From Butyrivibrio sp. FCS014 (GTDB taxonomy: Bacteria > Bacillota > Clostridia > Lachnospirales > Lachnospiraceae), in the NCBI RefSeq assembly GCF_000526935.1, contig NZ_JAHA01000019.1, positions 1,054,001 through 1,118,000 of the forward strand: a stretch of 64,000 bases of DNA, given 5' to 3'. The translations under genes were made by a program, and so were the position numbers. Below, in pieces: positions 53,968-62,335 of this stretch. How positions within the stretch are numbered: the stretch's first letter is position 1; every line of letters begins with the position of its first letter. The notes under the pieces were generated by a model. The model was given only the letters and a program-made list of their open reading frames with translations. It did no database searches and was not told where the DNA came from.

Positions 53968-55524
53968 CTACCTTTTCTCAAGCATGACGGACTCTTTGTC
54001 ATAATATGCTGCCAGTGCGGTATTCTCCCAAAGAGTAGCATCCTCATAGATATCGCCCTGGAAAAGAAGCTCAGGCTTATTGTCATGAGGCTGTAAAACT
54101 GCAACGCTAACTGAATTGTCATTTAGTATTTCTAAGCGAGCCTCATTTTCTTGTCTATAAGCTGCTGCCTTGCCATTTACAAGATCATATATAGCTGATG
54201 TTCCTGAGTAATATGCCGGATTAACATATACACAGAGAAGCGAACCAAGCAACAATACGCATACAATCACAATTATGAATGCAGACGATATCTGTCCAAA
54301 CATAGGAGTTTTGGCATCGCTACCATCGTCAATTCTCTGCCTTATCCATGTCATGTAATAGAATATCGTTACTGTCATCATCAGCACAAACTGAAGCCAC
54401 ATAGTAGATCTGATCCTAGGCGCATCAATATTTCCAACCGCAAACAACGGAGGAACCATACATACCGCCATCATACTGATTGAAAAAAGCCCAAATACGA
54501 AAGGATGCTCTAATCTGTTCTTAATGGCAGGTGCCATCTTCCAAAACAGCACTGCCAAAACCGCAAACTCCAATATAACTTCCCATCGTAGCATTCCATC
54601 CACACATACATCAAATACGCTAAAGTACGCTCTAAGAACAGCCTTTATGGGACCAATATTACCTATCCCGGTCCCTCTTATGCGGTTTCCGGGTGCTGCT
54701 GCTGACACGATTAGCCCAAGAAGGTTAAGTATAAACGGTAGCCACGGAAGGTTTATTCTCTTTATATCATCATGCACGCTTTCTTTCTTAAGGCTTCCAC
54801 TCCATAGTTTAAACTTCCCAAGCTTAACCATAATCACAATAATCAGCCCAAGTACCGAACACACTGCAGCCACTAGAGCCGTCATATAGTTGGAGCCTCC
54901 AAGCAGGAACCCCAAAACGCACAGAAGGACCAGCCTACTTAACTTACATTTCTCAAACACATATCTAAGTGCCAAGCCAATCCAAAACAGGCAAAGTCCG
55001 AACATAAATGTATAATTAATAGCTCCGCTCCACCAGAAGAACGCTTCCGCTCTTGCCGCACCGTTTTCCATAGACTGAACCATTACAAGAAGCGTTAGAA
55101 ATGCGGAAGCCAAAGATAAGTCTTTATCAAATCCAAAAGTTCTGACAAACAGTGCATCAAAAAAATACAGCACGCAGAGTGTCAACGTTGCTATCACAAT
55201 AATCCCGGATAAGAAATACCACTTTTCTCCCCATATACTCGGACAAAGACAGGTCACAAAGTCAGAGAAGAAATATCCAACCCAATTATTGTATATGTAA
55301 ACTGTCTTGGTAAAGACACTTCCCAGCGTTGCAAGTACACTCCCTGTAGAAACGAATGTCTGATGCACCTGCAATGGCATGGAGAAGTCATCGACTGAAG
55401 GCCAGTTATAAAAACCTATAACCATCATCGGTATAACACCGATAAGATATAGTGCTCCAAGACACATCATAAGCAGCTTCTTATTCAGTTTGAATTTCGG
55501 AGCGTATAATTTGTATGAGAACAT
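53968..55524 (-). CDS. DUF6056-like polytopic membrane protein
   Basis: A 518-residue protein with about eleven membrane segments. Near the first outer loop it has NWPSVDDFSM, with the Asp-Asp pair characteristic of GT-C-like DUF6056 proteins, followed by a soluble tail. It is adjacent to the 523-residue protein at 55553 and has the same overall plan, but sequence similarity is low. Likely a sugar or alditol-phosphate transferase acting outside the cell. Exact activity not known. Confidence 0.78.
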   Translation of the reverse strand: MFSYKLYAPKFKLNKKLLMMCLGALYLIGVIPMMVIGFYNWPSVDDFSMPLQVHQTFVSTGSVLATLGSVFTKTVYIYNNWVGYFFSDFVTCLCPSIWGEKWYFLSGIIVIATLTLCVLYFFDALFVRTFGFDKDLSLASAFLTLLVMVQSMENGAARAEAFFWWSGAINYTFMFGLCLFWIGLALRYVFEKCKLSRLVLLCVLGFLLGGSNYMTALVAAVCSVLGLIIVIMVKLGKFKLWSGSLKKESVHDDIKRINLPWLPFILNLLGLIVSAAAPGNRIRGTGIGNIGPIKAVLRAYFSVFDVCVDGMLRWEVILEFAVLAVLFWKMAPAIKNRLEHPFVFGLFSISMMAVCMVPPLFAVGNIDAPRIRSTMWLQFVLMMTVTIFYYMTWIRQRIDDGSDAKTPMFGQISSAFIIVIVCVLLLGSLLCVYVNPAYYSGTSAIYDLVNGKAAAYRQENEARLEILNDNSVSVAVLQPHDNKPELLFQGDIYEDATLWENTALAAYYDKESVMLEKR

Positions 55525-55552
55525 CTATTTTTCCATTCTTATATAGATTGTA

Positions 55553-57124
55553 TCAATATATCATTAGCTCTTCATTCTTGGAAGAATCAAAAACTGTAAC
55601 TACATCCATTTTTCTGGAAATGACCCCGTGCCTAAAAAGTGTATCACCAATCAAATTGCCGGCATAACTTGGATATGGCCAGTTGTCATCGGCATTTTCA
55701 TTTGACACTACATGTAAATCCATTTTCGTCTGGCCTAAATTATCTGCAGTGATAAACTGTTCAATAATATCTTTTCCCACTCGAAGTTCGTCTTCATAAC
55801 TCATATTTGTCATGCTAAAGTCCGCATAAGATTTACAATAATTAAGCGTCTGAGATGTTACTATAAAACATACTAATGGAATGACAAGAGCCATATGTCT
55901 TGTATACTCTCGATTCTTATCATTATCTCGCGTTCCCTCAATAAAAGTCTCAGCTAACATAAGCGTAATCTCTATGAGTAGATAAAAGAATATCCCCAGT
56001 TTAACATCATCTCTATATAAATAACTGGGACTGGCGACACCACATAATACTACAAGATAAACAGATGTCAGAATGCAAGAAGCTATTATTTCCAAAGAAA
56101 CAACAGAAAACATATGCATATCTTTATTGCTCCTCTTACGTTTTATCATTAAATATCTAAACGCAAAGGTAAAGATAAACAGAACAACAAGTAATGCAAC
56201 CATTTTGTTGACCGAGACAAAATTTGAAAAAAACGCTTTCTGTGATCCATAGAAGCTACCTGTTGCCCCCTGTCCTCTGGCTATATCATTTCTCGGATCT
56301 TGCGTTTGAAATAATACAGCCGCAATCCACATGACTAAAGTCATTATAAACAACCAGGTATTTGAAAACCACAACCGTAACTTATAAAACCATTTTAATT
56401 CTCTATTTTCCCTAAAACACTCAACCAACATTCTCAATACATGTATTCCGGCATATGAAGCTATTACTATATTGCTAAACATATTGGAGTAGACCGAAAG
56501 ATATAATAATAATATCAGTAATCCACCCTTTAATGAGCTCATATCGCCTGACCAAATACTGCTGGAAATATTCTTTCCTTCTATAGTTTCTTTTCTAATG
56601 AAGTACATTACAAGGCAAGCCCCTAACAACACTGATAAAGTATAGTGAAAAAAACAAGTAACATCTCTTGACCATAGCAGGTGAGTGTTCCCGTTCCAAT
56701 CATTTTTATACATTAGAAAATGAAGCATTAGAAATATCAAAGAGACTTCATCTGACTGGAGAATAGAGCTACCAGTCAGTCCTTTTATAAGTTTACCGGC
56801 CATATATACATAGAGAGTCACAAATCCGGATACTACCAATGCATATATACAAGCCAAAGATATTAGATAATTATGAGTGATGGGATATATTATACTTACT
56901 CCTATCATCGAGCAAAGCGGCATAAAGGTCTCCGGAAACACTTTGATACTGCCAAATTGCCCCCACACGGGAAGCGGCCTTCGCCAATAACTTGCATTAT
57001 ACCAATCATCAGTATCAGACAATATTAGCGGATGTGCCACATAAAAAAATAAGAAAAGCCCGGTAAAAATACATATCCAAAACGCTATATGAATATACTT
57101 TTTAATCCTAGTAACCTTATCCAT
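55553..57124 (-). CDS. Polytopic membrane protein, paralogue of 59741-61249
   Basis: A 523-residue protein with about eleven membrane segments. AHPLILSDTDDWYNASYWRR near residue 30 and KVFPETFMPL match the plus-strand protein at 59741 (HPLVIASPDDW, KVLPETIGGL). Both also end with a short motif around LxRHGxI. The ATG directly follows the stop codon of the epimerase, so translation is coupled. The DNA is noticeably AT-rich against its neighbours. Role in glycan synthesis inferred from context. Confidence 0.78.
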   Translation of the reverse strand: MDKVTRIKKYIHIAFWICIFTGLFLFFYVAHPLILSDTDDWYNASYWRRPLPVWGQFGSIKVFPETFMPLCSMIGVSIIYPITHNYLISLACIYALVVSGFVTLYVYMAGKLIKGLTGSSILQSDEVSLIFLMLHFLMYKNDWNGNTHLLWSRDVTCFFHYTLSVLLGACLVMYFIRKETIEGKNISSSIWSGDMSSLKGGLLILLLYLSVYSNMFSNIVIASYAGIHVLRMLVECFRENRELKWFYKLRLWFSNTWLFIMTLVMWIAAVLFQTQDPRNDIARGQGATGSFYGSQKAFFSNFVSVNKMVALLVVLFIFTFAFRYLMIKRKRSNKDMHMFSVVSLEIIASCILTSVYLVVLCGVASPSYLYRDDVKLGIFFYLLIEITLMLAETFIEGTRDNDKNREYTRHMALVIPLVCFIVTSQTLNYCKSYADFSMTNMSYEDELRVGKDIIEQFITADNLGQTKMDLHVVSNENADDNWPYPSYAGNLIGDTLFRHGVISRKMDVVTVFDSSKNEELMIY

Positions 57125-58213
57125 TCATTGATTCCTTTTAACTCCATAATACATTTTATACCATTTGGCAAAAGCCCGTAGTCCCTCTCTCAACGGAGTA
57201 GAAGGTTTAAACCCAAAATCTTCTTCAAGTGCAGAAGTATCCGCATATGTTATCTCTACATCTCCTGGTTGCATAGGAACCAGTTCCTTATGCGCCTCGA
57301 AATCATAATCTTCCGGCAACACTCCTGCAGCAATCAGTTCCTGCTGAAGTATATCAACAAAATCAAGCAAGTTTACCGGGGCATTGTTTCCGATATTGTA
57401 GACCTTGTACTTAACTCTATCCTCATTTTCATCAGGTGATTTCTGCATTACGTCTATAACGCCTTCGACAATGTCATCTACGTAAGTAAAATCCCTCTTG
57501 CAGTTTCCATAGTTAAATATCTTTATAGTATCACCGGCAACCAGCTTGTTAGTAAATCCGAAGTAAGCCATATCCGGTCTTCCTGCAGGTCCATACACTG
57601 TAAAAAATCTAAGGCCTGTAGCAGGTATTCCGTAAAGTTTCGAATATGCATGCGCCATAAGCTCATTGCTCTTCTTTGTTGCTGCATATAAAGACACCGG
57701 ATTGTCTACCTTGTCCTCAACGCTATAAGGGACTTTCTTATTGTTCCCATATACACTCGATGATGATGCATAGACAAGATGCTGCACTCCATCATATCCG
57801 GATTCATCGTCATAAGAATGTCTGCAAGCTTCCAAAATGTTATAAAATCCTATGATATTGGCATCAATATAGGCATCTGGGTTCTCAATTGAATATCTAA
57901 CTCCGGCCTGAGCCGCCAGATTAACAACAATATCAGGTTTAAACTCAGAAAAGACATTTTCAACCAGTGCTTTATCCGCAATATTGCCACGGACAAGTTC
58001 AAACTGATCATCTACAGAGACAACCGCTGCCACCTCGTCAAGTCTGTACTGCTTGATGCGAATATCGTAATAGTTATTGACGTTATCTATTCCCATAATC
58101 TTGCAATACGGATATCGCCCAACTAGTTCCATGACAAGGTTAGCGCCAATAAATCCTGCAGCCCCCGTCACTAATATTCTTTTTTCATTCAATTCTATGT
58201 TTTTCTTCAACAT
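57125..58213 (-). CDS. NAD-dependent epimerase, UDP-glucuronate 4-epimerase type
   Basis: A 362-residue SDR enzyme: ILVTGAAGFIGANLVM at the N-terminus, then IDNVNNYYD, ASSSSVYGNN and YAATKKSNELMAHAYS (Tyr/Lys catalytic pair). RFFTVYGPAGRPDMAYF is typical of the CapI/UDP-GlcA 4-epimerase subgroup. It would make UDP-galacturonate or a similar sugar for the polysaccharide. Substrate assignment is by subgroup resemblance only. The ribosome-binding site is weak. Confidence 0.93.
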   Translation of the reverse strand: MLKKNIELNEKRILVTGAAGFIGANLVMELVGRYPYCKIMGIDNVNNYYDIRIKQYRLDEVAAVVSVDDQFELVRGNIADKALVENVFSEFKPDIVVNLAAQAGVRYSIENPDAYIDANIIGFYNILEACRHSYDDESGYDGVQHLVYASSSSVYGNNKKVPYSVEDKVDNPVSLYAATKKSNELMAHAYSKLYGIPATGLRFFTVYGPAGRPDMAYFGFTNKLVAGDTIKIFNYGNCKRDFTYVDDIVEGVIDVMQKSPDENEDRVKYKVYNIGNNAPVNLLDFVDILQQELIAAGVLPEDYDFEAHKELVPMQPGDVEITYADTSALEEDFGFKPSTPLREGLRAFAKWYKMYYGVKRNQ

Positions 58214-58241
58214 CTATCATTTTCTCTTGTCGAAATATTTC

Positions 58242-59615
58242 TTACTTGGCGCCTCGCCCAAAAAGTACAACGCCAACAGTCTTAATCAGTATCATAAAGT
58301 CCTCTGTAAGGCTCCAGTTATCAATATATTTAAGATCAAGTTTTACTACTTCATCAAAATCTTCAATGTCGCTACGCCCACTTATCTGCCAAAGTCCCGT
58401 AAGTCCGGGAGTCATGGAGAGCCGTCTCCTATAGTGCTCATTGTACTGCTCAAATTCAGCTTCCGTCGGAGGCCTCGTTCCCACAAGACTCATCTCGCCC
58501 TTAATCACATTCAGGAACTGCGGGAACTCATCCAAACTGGTCTTTCTGATGAACGCCCCCACTTTTGTAACTCTTGGGTCATTCTCCATCTTAAACATAA
58601 GCCCCTTCATCTCATTCTGGGCCTCAAGCTCTTTCTTTCGCTCCTCAGCATCAATATACATGGATCTGAATTTATAGATTTTAAATCGTCTTCCATTCTT
58701 ACCGACCCTTGTCTGTGAGAAGAAAACAGGTCCCGGCGAGTCCAGTTTGATAGCCGGTGCCAAAAAAACAGTGATAATACCTGTGATGATTAGCCCTACA
58801 ATAGCACCTATAATATCAACGACTCTCTTGATAAATAATCTCTTATAACTGCTTCTGAACATGGAATAGGTAAGAACAGAGTAATCCATAAACTCTCCTA
58901 CTTGAGTCGTTGCCTTACCAATGCTTGGAAGTTCAAGATTGTAATGTGTAGTAACTCCCATCTCTTCAAACCCAAGGATCAAGTCCTGAAGCTGTCCCTG
59001 TGGAATATTAGGAGTATTAATAAACACCTCGTCAAAAGGATCCGTTATCAGCTTACCGGTAAGATCCTGCAGTCCATCTTCAGCACAATAAGATGCTATG
59101 ACCTTATACCCAAAGTTTCCCTTGGATTCAGAAAAGCGAGCCAATGTGCCATCCATCATATCCCGTTCAGCAATAACGACTACCCTGATCACATTATTCT
59201 CACTGGAAATGTGCTTTCTAAGTGCAACCTTAAAGGCAAGCCTCATAAGGTAAGTAAACAGAACATCCATCCAGGTGAAATGTAATATAACAAACCTTGA
59301 CAGTATATCGGCCCAGCTAAGGAAATACACTACTACTATAGAAACAAATAGCATAATGGCTACGAATCTGACAACCGACAGGAACTCCATGACATATCCG
59401 CGCATTATAAAGTCTCTGTTCCAATCGGCCAAAAAAGTGTAAATAACGCAAAAAAGGAGAAAGATCACGCATATCATATAATGCAATGTCTTATCTCCGT
59501 AGTCCCTTTTATCATTATATCTGATGTATGTGGCAATAAGATATGACAGCAAGATGCATGCCATATCTATCCCCCACAATACATATGTCTGTAATACTTT
59601 ATACTTCTGATTCAT
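58242..59615 (-). CDS. Undecaprenyl-phosphate sugar phosphotransferase
   Basis: A 457-residue polyprenyl glycosylphosphotransferase of the WbaP/WcaJ/CpsE type. It starts chain assembly by putting a sugar-phosphate on undecaprenyl phosphate. Four N-terminal membrane segments and a CoA-binding-like middle are followed by the C-terminal catalytic domain with FKIYKFRSMYIDAE, KTSLDEFPQFLNVIKGEMSL and VGTRPPTEAE, and PGLTGLWQISGRSD. First gene of the operon running left to the flippase. Donor could be UDP-glucose or UDP-galactose; not decided by sequence. Confidence 0.95.
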   Translation of the reverse strand: MNQKYKVLQTYVLWGIDMACILLSYLIATYIRYNDKRDYGDKTLHYMICVIFLLFCVIYTFLADWNRDFIMRGYVMEFLSVVRFVAIMLFVSIVVVYFLSWADILSRFVILHFTWMDVLFTYLMRLAFKVALRKHISSENNVIRVVVIAERDMMDGTLARFSESKGNFGYKVIASYCAEDGLQDLTGKLITDPFDEVFINTPNIPQGQLQDLILGFEEMGVTTHYNLELPSIGKATTQVGEFMDYSVLTYSMFRSSYKRLFIKRVVDIIGAIVGLIITGIITVFLAPAIKLDSPGPVFFSQTRVGKNGRRFKIYKFRSMYIDAEERKKELEAQNEMKGLMFKMENDPRVTKVGAFIRKTSLDEFPQFLNVIKGEMSLVGTRPPTEAEFEQYNEHYRRRLSMTPGLTGLWQISGRSDIEDFDEVVKLDLKYIDNWSLTEDFMILIKTVGVVLFGRGAK

Positions 59616-59669
59616 CTGTTATTCATCCTTGATTATGTGCTAAAAGCACTGTTTTGTTTCAACATATGC

Positions 59670-59699
59670 TTGTTTATTATAGCAAAAATGTGAGATAAT
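59670..59699 (+). promoter_or_regulatory. Plus-strand promoter of the 502-residue membrane gene
   Basis: TTGTTT (59670-59675) and GATAAT (59694-59699), spaced 18 bases, on the plus strand. The start would be near 59706, about 35 bases before the ATG at 59741. RNA polymerase binding here and at the minus-strand promoter should exclude each other because the boxes interlock. Confidence 0.5.
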
Positions 59700-59704
59700 T
59701 TCAT
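59676..59704 (-). promoter_or_regulatory. Minus-strand promoter of the Wzx-type operon
   Basis: ATGAAA (59704-59699) and a perfect TATAAT (59681-59676) are separated by 17 bases on the minus strand. The transcript would begin near 59669, about 54 bases before the start codon at 59615. It overlaps the opposite promoter at 59670-59699. Confidence 0.6.
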
Positions 59705-59740
59705 CAGTATGTCCACAGTAAGCTTTAAGTGAGGGATGAT

Positions 59741-61249
59741 ATGAATTTCTGGTCAAAAAATAAAAGTCTTATAATATGTTTCGGTTTTGGATTTCTGATG
59801 ATGTGCGTTTTTTACGTAGAACTGCATCCTTTAGTAATTGCCTCACCTGATGATTGGACATATATTTCATACTCAAGGCAAGCCTGGCCCATGAAAGGAG
59901 CATGGAATCCCGGGAAAGTATTACCGGAGACAATCGGCGGATTAGTTGGGAATCTTAGTGCTTTTCTGGTATATCCGATTTTGGGGGATTATATTAGGAC
60001 GTTTTCAATATGCTACGGTATATTTTTCGCAGCACTAGCCGCAGCATATATAACTGCCTTCGCATCATTAGTCAAAAAGTGCTTTTCTCTAGACCACATA
60101 CAGACTCTTTTTATTGCATTTGTGTTCTTTGCCCTTAATTTCCAATTATGCAAAGTAAGAACAATTAACAACAATCACCTGCTCAGTATTTATGGAATAA
60201 ACTTAGGCATCAACTATTCTATGCCCACTTTTGTATGTGCCATAATGGCCTTTTATATTATAAAATGCGTAGCATATGATGATTACTTAAATACAATCAA
60301 AACTTATGACTTGGCATATGCACTCAACATGTTTAGAAGCTTCAAAAGTGGGATCCTGTTCCTATTTTTATATCTTTGCATCTTTTCAAATCTCATAACT
60401 AACGGAACACTATTAGCAGTTTTAGGTGCAGCTTTCATCCAACGGATATGTAATGATATCAAAACCGGCATCAGGCGTGGCTTCAAAAACTGGTTCTGGC
60501 GCTACTCAGCATATATTGCCGCTTTTGTCATGGATTTACTATGCGGATTATTTGAACTTACCGGAGGAAATGCAGATCTTCATGACGACTTTTCATTGTC
60601 CCGTGCAATTTCAGAATATCCAAGTACAGTAAAAACAGTTATAGACAACATAAATAAGCCAACGTTTCTAACCATCATAGTTATAATTGCATTATCTTTG
60701 GCCATTTCTTTTTCAGCCAAGCAAAAAGGCACTAATGACGCAGAACGTCTACGCAAAATGCTGATCATTACTCTTTCAGCATTATTGATAGATTTTATTT
60801 ACGTTTCAATTATATCCATCAGAGTTGGAGGATATATTGCATCGGGAATGGTATATAACGGTATCTTAATCTGGGTAGTCAGCTCCGGTGTAATAAGCTG
60901 CGCATATATAATCAGCAAAATTGCTGAACTCAGAGCATATATCCCGATTATTGCATTTATACTCTTGTTCGTTGTGATTAATATTCCCGATAATGTTGGA
61001 AACGGATTCGGACTAGGCGATAGATTATATGGTGATAATTCATCTGCAGCATTTTATTACGAAGAATCCAACAGTCTGTTGGAGCAGTTTATAGATGCTG
61101 ATAAGAATGGCGTAGAATCATTTACGCTTTACTCTAAAGGAGCAGTTGGAGATTGTGGGCAATGGGCTGCTTATAGAGTCAGAAGGACCCTACTTCGCCA
61201 CGGTTTAATCCATAATGTCATGGAAGTAGATGTGCAAAAGACCAATTAG
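59741..61249 (+). CDS. Polytopic membrane protein, paralogue of 55553-57124
   Basis: A 502-residue protein with about eleven membrane segments. The ATG at 59741 is chosen over a GTG at 59729 because GAGGG lies five bases before it. ELHPLVIASPDDWTYISYSR near residue 30 has the Asp-Asp of GT-C-like proteins; GKVLPETIGGL and an end with LLRHGLIHNVMEVDV match the minus-strand paralogue. It is transcribed away from the operon. Its stop codon is 36 bases from the convergent Wzz-like gene. The DNA is AT-rich. Confidence 0.8.
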   Translation: MNFWSKNKSLIICFGFGFLMMCVFYVELHPLVIASPDDWTYISYSRQAWPMKGAWNPGKVLPETIGGLVGNLSAFLVYPILGDYIRTFSICYGIFFAALAAAYITAFASLVKKCFSLDHIQTLFIAFVFFALNFQLCKVRTINNNHLLSIYGINLGINYSMPTFVCAIMAFYIIKCVAYDDYLNTIKTYDLAYALNMFRSFKSGILFLFLYLCIFSNLITNGTLLAVLGAAFIQRICNDIKTGIRRGFKNWFWRYSAYIAAFVMDLLCGLFELTGGNADLHDDFSLSRAISEYPSTVKTVIDNINKPTFLTIIVIIALSLAISFSAKQKGTNDAERLRKMLIITLSALLIDFIYVSIISIRVGGYIASGMVYNGILIWVVSSGVISCAYIISKIAELRAYIPIIAFILLFVVINIPDNVGNGFGLGDRLYGDNSSAAFYYEESNSLLEQFIDADKNGVESFTLYSKGAVGDCGQWAAYRVRRTLLRHGLIHNVMEVDVQKTN

Positions 61250-61284
61250 GCCAATCGACTATATAGTGTTAAGCTGTTGTACAC

Positions 61285-62301
61285 TTAATGACACACAATC
61301 GCTCCAAGCACCTTAATTCCCAGGTTATTACACAATTCCAATTCCTTGGCTATATCATCGTATTTCGATATTCCCACTTTCTCCACCAGCATAATAGCAT
61401 CTGAATTTGCGGCTTCTTCAACTGCGGAAGATAATTTCAAAATACTTCTGCAATTCACCACATCCATATTATTCGCAGAAGCACCTTTCTGTACTTCATT
61501 TTTTATTGAATCCGACATCACATCATCTATACTGCCACTAAGCGCAAGTCTCTTAATGCCCATATTCTTACTGGCGCCTATGACACTTGATACAACAAGT
61601 TCCATATTATTGTCACCCTTTATCTCGCCCAAAACAGGAAGTTCAAAGGCAACCGCCAGATCATCTGTAGTCCTAAGCACAGGAGTCAATATATATTTTA
61701 GTGCTGCTATCAAAATGACTATAAAGGCACCAGCCATAAAGCCAATTAAAATATACTTAATACTAAGGCTGTGTACTACTTTACTATTGTCGCTTACATC
61801 TGGAATATCTGAAACAATATAGGATGCATATGAATAATCATCTCTCCCTATGCTTACTAGCCAGTCGTCAACATTTTTAAATTCGCCTTCATGTATTTGT
61901 TTCAATATCTCAGCGTAAAGAGCTTTGTAATAAGCTCTCTCTAACGTTGTCATATATGAATAGCTACTTTTGTTTGATACATTTTCATACGCTTCTGTCT
62001 TTGAGGCTTCTTTAAGATTCTTCCTAGCCCAATCTTCATATCTCAAAGACATAATAACATCTTCTTCAACCCATATGGCATCGGCATCTTTAAGTTGCTC
62101 TCTTGCATCTATAATACTATATTCATCAAATGTGCCCAAATACTCATGGGTGGCTGTACTCACGCCAGATGCCCAATAACTATATCCGCCAAACAGAACA
62201 GCGCCAATAAAAGCACATATAATAATAGCTTTCGATTTCTTAAGTATTTGCACCATCAGATCCAACAAATCAATTTCTAATCTGTCCTGATAATTAATCA
62301 T
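61285..62301 (-). CDS. Wzz/CpsC-like chain-length protein with degenerate kinase domain
   Basis: A 338-residue protein. A first membrane segment (about 24-43) and second (about 177-199) frame a short outer loop, as in capsule chain-length regulators of the Wzz/CpsC type. The last 120 residues resemble the BY-kinase/CpsD fold (LPVLGEIKG, SDAIMLVEKVGISK, LGIKVLGAIVC), but no Walker A motif is present; LSGSIDDVMSD stands where it should be. No tyrosine cluster is seen at the end. It is therefore likely a structural regulator and not a kinase. GAGGAG precedes the ATG. Confidence 0.85.
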   Translation of the reverse strand: MINYQDRLEIDLLDLMVQILKKSKAIIICAFIGAVLFGGYSYWASGVSTATHEYLGTFDEYSIIDAREQLKDADAIWVEEDVIMSLRYEDWARKNLKEASKTEAYENVSNKSSYSYMTTLERAYYKALYAEILKQIHEGEFKNVDDWLVSIGRDDYSYASYIVSDIPDVSDNSKVVHSLSIKYILIGFMAGAFIVILIAALKYILTPVLRTTDDLAVAFELPVLGEIKGDNNMELVVSSVIGASKNMGIKRLALSGSIDDVMSDSIKNEVQKGASANNMDVVNCRSILKLSSAVEEAANSDAIMLVEKVGISKYDDIAKELELCNNLGIKVLGAIVCH

Positions 62302-62335
62302 TCTTATCTCCTCTATAACCTTTGCTATTTAGCCT

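Noticed and set aside
61250..61284. Terminator between the convergent genes ending at 61249 and 61285
   Set aside because: Only a weak AGTGT/ACACT pairing with a long loop and no T-run was found.
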